The notes under the pieces are model-generated. The model ran no database searches. It was not told where the DNA came from and saw nothing but the letters and a program-made list of their open reading frames with translations. Positions 25,062 through 33,820 of a stretch of DNA of 64,000 nt are shown piece by piece; the first letter of the stretch is position 1; each line of letters starts with the position of its first letter. The stretch is from Hyalella azteca (Eukaryota > Arthropoda > Malacostraca > Amphipoda > Hyalellidae), in contig NW_025934536.1 of the NCBI RefSeq assembly GCF_000764305.2, forward strand, positions 546,725 through 610,724, in the 5' to 3' direction. The position numbers and the translations under genes were made by a program.

Positions 25062-25159
25062 TCCTTTCATCCTTATGATGTATCGATATTTGCAGGAGAG
25101 GCACAGCTGCTCTGCATCCCGGTACATAGCGCTGTACCGCGCGTGGCAGCGCAACAGAC

Positions 25160-25460
25160 GACCATGTATGAGTATGAATATATTGATCGACCATTCATGG
25201 CTATGTATCGATCGACCATGTATGACTATATGAATATATTGATCGACCATGCATGGCTATGTATCGATCGATCATGTATGACTATATGAATATATTGATC
25301 GACCATGCATGGCTATATATGTATCGGTCGACCATGCATGGCCATGGTCGACCATGTTTATATTGATCGACCATGCACGACTATGCATCAAACGATCATA
25401 CATGCTTGGTTATATATATGTACAGATCGATCATGCATGCGGCTATAATAACGATAGACC
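25160..25460. repeat. 56-bp tandem array rich in ATCGAT and CCATGCATGG
   Basis: GAATATATTGATCGACCAT recurs at 25176, 25232 and 25288, a period of 56 bp, followed by irregular shorter derivatives to about 25460. Units contain the short palindromes ATCGAT and CCATGCATGG, giving high self-complementarity across the array. Frames on both strands here are repeat by-products. Confidence 0.9.
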
Positions 25461-26520
25461 ATGCGTGACTGCACTGTTGTGTGACCATCGTGATCGAGCA
25501 TCGATATTCTACGTATCGATCGTTGCGACAATTTGTGATGAAGAATGGACCATGCAAATTAAATCGATGCATCATATTAATCAATTCTTCGTGACCTCTT
25601 TCTTTTATAACCTCATCTAAGTTTTTGAGCTAGCTCAAACAATACAACGCGACTTCAACGATATAAAAACTTTAGAGAACCGCATATTTTTTCAAAAAAT
25701 CGTAGGAATCCAAGTTTCATATATGCATTGTACGCAGCAAATACGTGTATGGGATAGATGTTCAGAATTCCAACAATTGAAGCTTGAACTGTTTTTTACC
25801 CAGTAATTTGAAGAGATAAACGCTGTTATAGAGCATTATTATTATGAAAATGTTGTTCGAAAATTAAAGCTCGATAAACGGGCTATTTAATGAGCCAAAT
25901 AAGTCGACAATAATACAGCCAAAAACTTTCCAATCATCTTAAATTTTAGACTTTTGCATAATAAACAAAATACGGCGAAAATAAGTGTATATATAGTAGT
26001 ATAATGCTGTATAAATAATTTGGTAAACAGAGAAAAATAGAATTGTTTACGATTGAAAATGTCGCGCTGATAAACTTGGTATATATGTCACAGAGTTTGG
26101 TACGCATTGATCGGTTATAATCAATACATATTCGTACATTTAGATTAGAGCCCTTCATTTCGACAAATTTGATCAAAAAAAGTGTCATGTTTATCAAGAA
26201 ATTTTTTCAGAGTATAGCTTAGCAGATTCATGAATAATATCTAGAGCCCAGTCGCTAATAAGAAGTGTCACATTTATGTATGCCCTGGTGTTCAATAACG
26301 CAGTATATATACACCCGTTGCCGTTGCCCAACACTTAATAACACACTATATATATTCACACATGATCCTGACATCAAATAACCGTGGCATTATTCTGGAG
26401 GCAATAGCTGCAGGGCCGTCGTCGGGTGTTGGGCGCTGCGATTCGATCGCCGTATCGACCGTGGCAAGCCAGGGCCAGATGGCAGCGGCCGCGTCACGTG
26501 CCCTGCCATTGATTTTTCGC
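25461..26520. other. Intergenic AT-rich DNA, no supported gene
   Basis: Nothing beyond chance frames (25946-26197 -, 26346-26549 -). A GC-rich segment at about 26400-26515 leads into the next array. Confidence 0.6.
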
Positions 26521-27115
26521 TCATACGCACGCTGAGTCGCACCAACCATTCCTGTACATCCAGCGCGCGATATGTATTTTTCCGTTACCGTTGCATTTGA
26601 ATTTTGTTTCGAATGTCAATTTTATCATCATACATGATTTTTCGTTTATCATCATCTCGTTTATCATCATACATGATTTTTCGTTTATCATCATCTCGCT
26701 TATCATCTTACATGATTTTTCGCTCATACGCTCGCTGAGCTGCACCAACCATTCCTGTACATTCAGCGCGCGATATGTATTTTTTCCGTTACCGTTGCAT
26801 TTGAATTTAAATTTTGTTTCGAATGTCAATTGATATACATGATTTATCGCTCATACGCTCGCTGAGCCGCACCAACCATTCCTGTACATCCAGCGCGCGA
26901 CATGTATTTTTTCCGTTACCGTTGTATTTCAATTTGCATTTTGTTTCGAATGTCAATTTTATCATCATACATGATTTTTCGTTTATCATCATCTCGTTTA
27001 TCATCATACATGATTTTTCGCTCATACGCTCGTTGAGTCGCACCAACCATTCCTGTACATCCAGCGCGCGATATGTATTTTTCCGTTACAGTTGCATTTT
27101 GTTTCGAACGCCAAT
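26521..27115. repeat. Complex tandem array, four long units with an inner duplication
   Basis: ACCAACCATTCCTGTACAT recurs at 26541, 26744, 26871 and 27042, so unit lengths are about 203, 127 and 171 bp. Each unit continues with CCAGCGCGCGATATGTATTT, CCGTTACCGTTGCATTTGAA and TTTGTTTCGAATGTCAATT. The length differences come from 0, 1 or 2 extra copies of an inner block (TCGTTTATCATCATCTCG and ATCATACATGATTTTTCG). Frames on both strands crossing it encode the same repeat and are not taken as genes. Confidence 0.92.
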
Positions 27116-27435
27116 TGGTACAGATGATTCGAAAGTTTTATGGGTATTTATCAATAGGATCAATAAAATAAAGCAGACGAGCTGGATTTAATAATTAGAT
27201 TACCGGACTTTAGCTCTTAAATCAAAATCAAATACTTGGTTCTACTAGGGAAAAACTGGAAAAATTTTCAAGCATCAGTCATTCCGAAAAACTTGCTTAA
27301 TGATTTCAAGATTCGGCTATAAAATTCAGTCGCATATCGCGTGATCGATATTTTTAGTTAATTATTGCGCTAAAATATGTGAAGTGAATTCGATTTTAAT
27401 TTCCCAGAAAACTTAGACGAGCGACACGCATGGCA

Positions 27436-27557
27436 GTACATTGGTGGTACACTGGTGGTACACTGGTGGTACACTGGTGGTACACTGGTGGTACACTGGT
27501 GGTACACTGGTGATACACTGGTGGTACATTGGTGGTATATTGATGGTATATTGATGG
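27436..27557. repeat. 12-bp tandem array, about 10 copies
   Basis: GGTGGTACACTG is repeated head to tail. The left copies are perfect and the right ones decay to GGTATATTGAT. The period is a multiple of three and gives a tetrapeptide repeat in the - frame 27370-27702, which is not evidence of a gene. Confidence 0.95.
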
Positions 27558-28825
27558 ACCTGCCATCAATGTCAACGTTCGTTCCGATCGAGTGTTTCAA
27601 CGTTGCAGTTTGCTCTTGAAACTTGTTAATTGACCTCGAAACTCCATCCCTCAAAGCCAGGGCGCGCTCGTTTATCAACATCATTTTATTGATCATCTTC
27701 ACTGACCTTCAGGAACAGAAATATTCAGATGTCTTCAAAAATTCAAATTATGTTGATGAAAAATGTAAAGTTGTAAACGATCATCATGCAGCGAAAGACT
27801 TTCCATTACTTAAATAATTCTATGAAATTTTTGACTTGTTTTACTTGGCAACTTCATGAAAGATTCATTTCATAAAGGACAAATTTATAAGACATTTTTT
27901 CAATATCGTAATTTTTAATTACATTTTAAACATAATGCTGAACAAGTTTCATATTCTCGAATTACACGTGATGAATGAAATGACTTTGTAAATCTGTGAG
28001 TTAATTGTCAGAAAATGTTTAATCTTCGAATGAAACAATCCAGTTAGAAACTAAAATAGCATGAGAGATCACCTGCCTAACTCATTTGCTTCCAATTGTT
28101 TAATGAGCGAAACAAATAATAAAGCAGAATTTTTGTATAAATCACTACTTGTTTCGAGCAAAGAACAAACGGCTTAGATTTCACTGAATGAAATAGCACT
28201 CAATTCACATTCATTATGTTTGCACTACATGTACTTAAATTAAATACAGGATATTATATAATACGATATACGCATGACCTGCAGGATTCAGATACGATAC
28301 ATCCTGTCGATACACCAGCCCATCATGATACAAATACGATAAATCCTGTTAATCACTAGCCCATGCGAAGCAGATACGACACATCCTGTAGATACGCAAG
28401 ACGTATGTATATATACGAGGTAGATACCATGCACCCTATACAGTATATACAGACTACGTTACGTTAGTTCCTACACGAAACGGATGAAGTTTTAACAAGC
28501 GGCTTGCGTATTAAAACTCGGAAATTTCAGAGCGATCAGAAGAAAAAAGTGTTATAACAAAGCTCGGAGTGCAAAACAACATATGAAAGCGATGCATTCA
28601 TCGGAACAATATTCTAAAGTTTCCCTCGACGTGATAAGCGGCTAACATTTTCCGCAGATTTTCCTGCTGTGCTAAAGTGTGCGCTGGATTGGCCGAGTGA
28701 ACGCAAAGCAAAATACGTTCGTGAGTTGCCGGCGATGCTAAGTAATTCCGACATATTTTACGGATGAATATCTACAGCACAAATACTGGCGGCTGATCCT
28801 CGGTGGGACTTTACAGAGGAAATGC
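27558..28825. other. Intergenic AT-rich DNA with a worn repeat
   Basis: At about 28260-28420 there are three poorly conserved units sharing GATACGATACATCCTGT and a following GCCCAT. No supported gene is present. Confidence 0.6.
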
Positions 28826-28877
28826 TAGGAAACGGAACGTAAGTTCCGTGGAACGTAGGAAACGGAACGTAAGTTCC
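28826..28877. repeat. 30-bp direct duplication with hairpin potential
   Basis: TAGGAAACGGAACGTAAGTT followed by CC occurs at 28826 and again, exactly, at 28856. Each copy holds GGAAC-GTAA-GTTCC, a 5-bp stem with a 4-nt loop. Confidence 0.9.
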
Positions 28878-29495
28878 ACGAGATTTAGGATCTCTGCCTG
28901 CACGGGTTGGCTGCAAAGAATCGTCCAAAATGTGAATTGAAAACGTAATGCTTTTCGGTATAATAATTTTCAATGCTTGTTACAGATATACGCTAAAGGA
29001 AAATGAAGTTGCTATTTACAAATTCCTACATATTAAAGGGATAAATCGTGTTATGGAAAATTCTTAATGCTGTAGATAAAAACCATCGAAAACCAGCCTT
29101 ACTTAATCATTAAAATATGCATTTAACGTTTAGGATTGGCAGGAAATGTATTCATTTTTTATTAAAGAATGATTGTGCTCATTATTATGGTATTATATTA
29201 TTTGCGTTCGCAGCGTAATTGAAGATGCGTTTTCAATAACATGTAGCAAGATGCGAGAGTAAGGAAAGTCTATTCTTAACGTATGCAAACTAACTATACA
29301 ATATTTTCCAGAGCAATGATTTCCAATCCAATTTGAAATTTTATTGCAAGCGATTAGACGAGTTCCTTGAAATTTGTTCAGACTTCATTCAAATTTCGAT
29401 CCTTCTCTACCAGGAGAAATGTTTGTTGGCGAATAATATTTACCGATAAAATACTCCATGTGTGGAGTTTAGACGTGTTGGTTTCATCACGCGGT
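28878..29495. other. AT-rich upstream flank of the zinc-finger gene
   Basis: No array or recognised coding sequence. This is the distal upstream region of the gene at 30176 and may hold regulatory sites, but none stands out. Confidence 0.5.
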
Positions 29496-29950
29496 TGAAT
29501 ATAAAATAAAAACGTCATTCATGAGATGCAGAGTCATGGTTGCTGATATTGTTGCTGGGGAAGCTGCGCTCACGGCAGTCTCTCCCTCACCACCCCCCAG
29601 CCGAGGGCGGGAGGGTAGCACAAACCAACATCAACAACATGAACAAGAATACGACACGTGCCCTCACACCTGGCAGAGGGAGGAGCCATGTCGGCACGCG
29701 TCCAATGAGGCGGCCGTGTGGGAACGCGGACTTCCAGGTGCCTCTATTTGAGCCAGGCTTGTTTGGGCTTCCAGCAGCCAGACGACCGCAGCCCGAGGCT
29801 TGGATCAGCCCGAGCGTCAGTCAGCTACCAGCTGCGGTCACGGCAGGTAGCTCAGCGCCTTGTTCCTCTGCGACACAAGGCAGTCTGATTCCAGTGATAC
29901 TTGTCTGTGAACATTGCGCATCTTTGTTCGTTTATCAACTGATGTCTGAA
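29496..29950 (+). promoter_or_regulatory. Candidate GC-rich promoter island of the nerfin-1/INSM-like gene
   Basis: An AT-rich flank gives way to a GC- and CpG-richer block 200 to 650 bp upstream of the gene start. A TATAAAA lies at 29500-29506 with TCATGG about 33 bp downstream. A CCAAT on the + strand is at 29702-29706 and a CAGCTG E-box, the type bound by proneural bHLH factors, is at 29829-29834. Frames of 76 and 137 codons overlap here in two + phases, probably because stops are rare in GC-rich DNA. Placement just upstream of a neural-factor gene is the main argument. The exact start of transcription is inferred, not shown. Confidence 0.35.
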
Positions 29951-30089
29951 TAACGGAACATTTTGGTTGAGTTCCTGACGTAAAATCTGAAACTTTGTAG
30001 TGAAAATGGAACATTGATTGTGGTTAAAAACGACTTGACTTTTTTCAAAACTGAAACCCTCGTATTTATTCAGACTAACTTCAATCTCG

Positions 30090-30296
30090 TTGAAATGGAA
30101 AACGAAGTTCGAAATTCCGAAACTGATCGTAATGAGAACCCTAATAAAAAGAGAAAGTGATGCGAGTGTAACGCGATGTCAAGTGTCGACTTGTTGCTCT
30201 ACCGACCTTGGAGCGACACCACGAAGAAGGCTCAGGAAGAACCTGTTGATTTCAGCAGCCGCGGCAAGAGAAGCGTGGAGCCCGAGGCAGATTTAG
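30090..30296 (+). promoter_or_regulatory. Upstream ORF overlapping the main start
   Basis: A 68-codon frame begins at ATG 30090, in a different phase from the main gene, and runs past its ATG at 30176. A minimal second uORF (ATG CGA GTG TAA) lies at 30160-30171. If the transcript includes this leader, ribosomes would meet both before the main start, which usually lowers translation. Alternatively the leader is intronic or untranscribed. From the internal ATG at 30132 the uORF reads MRTLIKR, see findings. Confidence 0.4.
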
Positions 30297-32572
30297 GGTA
30301 CACGGAAATTGACTCGCAGCTTCCTGGAGCCCTGAAACTGCCTGACATCAACAACAAAGCCACTGCAGGTAACAAAACTCGAGTTCTTAGCAAATGTCAA
30401 TCAGGAACGAATCTTAATAGCGGCGTCGTAGATCGAGAATTTTTTGTCGGCAGTCCAGACTCAGGATTTAGTAGTCCGTCAGATGGAACGAACAATTTGC
30501 AGTACCATCATTTGTTGCCGGGTCTCTACCAGCAAGCCCTTGCTAACCATGCACTGCAGAGAGAAGCATTTTACCGCGATGCCATTCAAAGGGAAATCCT
30601 TAGCCGACAGCAGTTGTGTCTACGGCCAGAATTCCAGGATCAAAAACTCGGTCCGTTGCGGGGAACGTTGGATCATGAGCAGATAGCACCTCTTGCTTTA
30701 GTCGTGAAGAAAGACTTGATTAATAATAATTATTTCAGGGTTGAAGCAAGTGACTATGATAACAAGTGCCAAAATTCAGTCCATGATGGAAGCAAACAAG
30801 ACTCCGATAATGATGAAGAAGAAGATGAAGAAGCAGCGCGGGAGAGCGACAACGATCTATCATCCGATAGGAAGAGAGCTGAAATGCCTTTTGAAGAAAA
30901 TAAAAACCGAGACGGACGAGAAGGAGTTATATGGGAATCGTCAAAATCATCGTCACATTTGGTCTCGGTCCCTGAAACAAGTCCATATCACCTGTTCCCA
31001 CCAACCCTGTACTGGCCCCACGGCTCCACTCCTCTTGGTAATCAGCTCGCTAAGCCGATTAACCGTCCATTCAGCAGCACGGCTGTCATCGACCACCCTC
31101 TTTATAAGGCCCTGCCGCCACCTGTCAGCGGCGACACTCGTGCAGGTAATATGTTCGCGACTACAAACAATTCTCTCGTGTCTCCTCTAGGCTCACATTT
31201 ATCGGATTCAATAGCAAATTCTCTCGTTGGTCAGCAAAGACAGCAGCTCAATGGCCAATTAACTTCACCTCTTACGTCACCAGCCGCTCGAGCAGCTTAT
31301 GACCTTAGTGTTGCCATGAGTAGTTCATCGTCTCCATTTGGTAATTTCAGCGGCCAAGCATCCAATTGTAATTTATCCCCACACTTGGGTACTCCATCGA
31401 AATCAGATACAAAGTCCCCGAGTACTTCTGGATTATCATTGAAACGAAAATTACCTGCAGCGTCGTTCTCACCTGATAAAAAATCCAAGTCCCCGAAGAA
31501 AACAAAGGCCTCGAGGCGCCTCAACTTTGATGAAGACAAGTCGTCTCCGGTATCAGGGACCATCATCAGGGAGTTGGGGGAGGGTGAAGCACCCCTCGTG
31601 GTCCGGAAGGGAGATATCGACCCAGCTTATAATGTTGTCGAAGTCACAGAAGAAGCCAAAGCTGAAATTGCCAAGATAGAAAATAAAATCGGGGACTATG
31701 TCTGTAGGTTATGTAAAGAGCTTTACGATGATGCTTTTGGCTTGGCGCAACATCGATGTTCGAGGATCATTCATGTCGAATATCGATGTCCTGAGTGCGA
31801 TAAGGTTTTTAATTGTCCTGCAAACCTGGCATCACACAGGAGGTGGCACAAACCGAAAGGTAGTGCTCCTGGAACACCCAAGTCATCCGATGAGTTAAAT
31901 AAACCTAATACCGGGTTTGTGTCGAGTAAAAATTCCGATGACGAACCTAAGCCATCTACTTCGAAAGCAGCGTACGAAGATGAGTTTCCTTCCGAAGACG
32001 ATGTCTCCGATGGAAAGGAAAGCGAAATATTCGATTGTACTATTTGCTTTAAATCGTTTAAACGGCAAGCCTACCTCCGGAAGCACTTGTTAACGCACCG
32101 ACGAGAGCCTGAAGAATCTTCAGGTACAATTGTACAGCCTATCCCCCAAAAGCTTCCATTTACACACACTATCTCCGACACAGTTAACCAATCTCATAGC
32201 GGCTCTCTAGTGCCAACAGTCCAAAATCGTATTCCAGCTGGCCATATGCTTTCCCCTTTGTCTCCACCGATGTTGTCCCCTCCATTTTCACCTACAGAAG
32301 TTTTTAAATGCCACATTTGCCAGTCAAATTTCTTCTCACCGACGTCGCTTGCAATTCATTTTGCCACTGCACACCAAAGAGATCCTCGATCGCACCCCGG
32401 ATTTACAGCAGGAAATGGCTTCGTTGAAATTGCTCTTAGTAATCTAGCTTCTTCTTCTAATTTCGGCGGCTCTTCCATGGCTGTCCCAAGACCTCAATAT
32501 TCAAGCGGTCAACCTCTTCATTTTTCAGCTCAGTTTCTGCACAGACCATCTCAAATTTCGGCTAGTTCATGA
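30176..32572 (+). CDS. nerfin-1: Nerfin-1/INSM-type C2H2 zinc-finger transcription factor
   Basis: A nuclear DNA-binding factor of the INSM1/nerfin-1/EGL-46 family, which controls the switch from neural precursor to differentiating neuron. The 798-codon frame is uninterrupted. Visible parts: an acidic run at residues 209-225, a basic nuclear-localisation-like segment at 423-444, and the family motif RRLNFDED..SSPV at 447-459, matching RKLSFADE..TSPV of INSM1. Finger 1 is at 510-528 (C510, C513, H526 and probably C528, an atypical C2HC), finger 2 at 538-558 (C538, C541, H554, H558), finger 3 at 621-641 (C621, C624, H637, H641) and finger 4 at 712-733 (C712, C715, H728, H733). Finger 2 ends in the family signature ANLASHRRWHKP. 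Vertebrate INSM1 is shorter (about 510 residues) with five fingers. Start: the first ATG after an in-frame TGA (30158-30160), with G at -3. No SNAG repressor motif is seen, so an upstream exon could add another N-terminus. CAG at 30253-30255 is a possible internal splice acceptor. Family assignment is firm and the start is uncertain. Confidence 0.93.
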   Translation: MSSVDLLLYRPWSDTTKKAQEEPVDFSSRGKRSVEPEADLGYTEIDSQLPGALKLPDINNKATAGNKTRVLSKCQSGTNLNSGVVDREFFVGSPDSGFSSPSDGTNNLQYHHLLPGLYQQALANHALQREAFYRDAIQREILSRQQLCLRPEFQDQKLGPLRGTLDHEQIAPLALVVKKDLINNNYFRVEASDYDNKCQNSVHDGSKQDSDNDEEEDEEAARESDNDLSSDRKRAEMPFEENKNRDGREGVIWESSKSSSHLVSVPETSPYHLFPPTLYWPHGSTPLGNQLAKPINRPFSSTAVIDHPLYKALPPPVSGDTRAGNMFATTNNSLVSPLGSHLSDSIANSLVGQQRQQLNGQLTSPLTSPAARAAYDLSVAMSSSSSPFGNFSGQASNCNLSPHLGTPSKSDTKSPSTSGLSLKRKLPAASFSPDKKSKSPKKTKASRRLNFDEDKSSPVSGTIIRELGEGEAPLVVRKGDIDPAYNVVEVTEEAKAEIAKIENKIGDYVCRLCKELYDDAFGLAQHRCSRIIHVEYRCPECDKVFNCPANLASHRRWHKPKGSAPGTPKSSDELNKPNTGFVSSKNSDDEPKPSTSKAAYEDEFPSEDDVSDGKESEIFDCTICFKSFKRQAYLRKHLLTHRREPEESSGTIVQPIPQKLPFTHTISDTVNQSHSGSLVPTVQNRIPAGHMLSPLSPPMLSPPFSPTEVFKCHICQSNFFSPTSLAIHFATAHQRDPRSHPGFTAGNGFVEIALSNLASSSNFGGSSMAVPRPQYSSGQPLHFSAQFLHRPSQISASS

Positions 32573-32635
32573 AATATTTTATCGTTCATCAAGAACCAAC
32601 AAATCAAAAGTATTACAGCCGTATTACAAAAACTC

Positions 32636-32643
32636 TGTAAATA
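32636..32643 (+). promoter_or_regulatory. Pumilio-type site TGTAAATA in 3' UTR
   Basis: An exact match to the PUF-protein consensus UGUANAUA, 64 bases after the stop codon. A second exact copy lies at 34853-34860. An 8-bp match can occur by chance in AT-rich DNA, so only its position makes it of note. Confidence 0.4.
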
Positions 32644-32861
32644 GTTCGTCATAATATATTAAATACTTATGGTTATGATTGTCATATGCCAATGAATATT
32701 TCAAAGTGGATTATAGAAGCCAATGTTCGGCCAAAACACTATTTCCGCGCAACGAAGCTTGCAATTCGTTTGGATCCACTCAGCACACCTAAACTTCCGA
32801 TCTCAGACTTATTTCCATCATCATATGAATCTGGTCTTCCAAGATTATTCTTCATACCATA

Positions 32862-32880
32862 GAGGTCTTCAAAAGACCTC
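32862..32880 (+). promoter_or_regulatory. Short perfect hairpin in 3' UTR
   Basis: GAGGTCTT, loop CAA, then AAGACCTC. About 25 bases further on, GACTTC and GAAGTC form a weaker second stem. The pair could form a small structured element in the message. It is too small for a microRNA precursor. Confidence 0.5.
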
Positions 32881-33790
32881 CGCATCATGATCTCTACGGG
32901 ACTTCAGTCTTCACAAGAAGTCATCAAGAGCGTCTACGAACAGTATGACTATTGGAGTGATGTTCTGAGAACATCTTGCTGATACACACTCAAATGACTT
33001 CAGTCCTGCTGCAACTATTGGCTTGCCAAAATAAGGTATTCGAATATTTATAAATGTCATTTATTCATTTTAATATATTGCGATCAGGAATTCATGAATC
33101 AAGGTGTATTGTTCAGTTTTTAATGTATTTAAGTTATAATAACAGATGTCTGCCTTACAGACAGGTTGGCATTTCAGTATTTCATCCAGTCTCCTCATGC
33201 CCGAATTATTGTCCTAGTCATTAGAAAATATTACTTCATTGTCTTTCTTAGTTTTAAGTGTTCGGAACAATATACTTTTGTAAATTGTATATTATAAGTT
33301 ACGCGTATTTTTGGCTGAGCAAAAATTGAAAATTGTAACCGTTCGATTTCATCGCCAGCAAATAGAGAAAATGTAAAAAAAAAGTTAATTGCTGTTCCTG
33401 AAATACGGGAATCGTTTCTCTTCATTCATTCACGTTGAGAGCGAGGAGCATTCAAGGTGAATGAAGTGGGCTACATCAGTCCAAGATCAAACACGAAAAA
33501 AACTACGGGTGGCTTGGAACTTGCATCAATGTCTTAAATTTGTTCGAAACAAAGCAAGAAAAACAAAGCATAATGATGGACATAAAAAACATAAAAAAAA
33601 TTACAAATGAAAATTCTTGCTTGCAGTAAGGAAGAAAACAATTGGCCAACACAGCACTTAAATGCATAATTTCACCATTTATTGTCGATATCAATCAACA
33701 ATCCAGGCTCGAGTTTCATTAATAGTTCGAATGGAGTGGACATGAATGACGACGATAAAGGGTAGAGTGCAATCACAGATCTAATCCTTA

Positions 33791-33796
33791 AATAAA
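33791..33796 (+). terminator. Candidate poly(A) signal AATAAA
   Basis: The first canonical AATAAA found downstream of the nerfin-1/INSM-like stop, about 1.2 kb away. It is followed within 20 bases by a T/C-rich stretch. Further signals occur downstream, so longer 3' UTR forms are possible. Confidence 0.35.
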
Positions 33797-33820
33797 CTCT
33801 ACATCTATTCTCTCATAATT

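Larger units (their letters stand above)
32573..33820 (+). other. Probable 3' UTR of the nerfin-1/INSM-like gene
   Basis: AT-rich non-coding sequence directly after the stop codon. It contains an ATTAAA at 32658-32663, a Pumilio-type TGTAAATA at 32636-32643, an 8-bp-stem hairpin at 32862-32880 and an AATAAA at 33791-33796. In Drosophila the nerfin-1 message is known to be controlled after transcription through its 3' UTR. Specific microRNA sites cannot be assigned without the microRNA set of this species. The end of the UTR is inferred from the poly(A) signal only. Confidence 0.5.

Noticed and set aside
29540..29953. 137-codon frame upstream of the zinc-finger gene as its first coding exon
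   Set aside because: No SNAG or other family motif, a competing frame overlaps it, and there is no clear donor after it. It is better explained as a GC-rich promoter region.
31297..31566. 89-codon - strand frame inside the zinc-finger gene
   Set aside because: It is a shadow of the coding strand, which carries clear family motifs.
32862..32880. microRNA precursor
   Set aside because: An 8-bp stem with a 3-nt loop is far too short for Drosha/Dicer processing.
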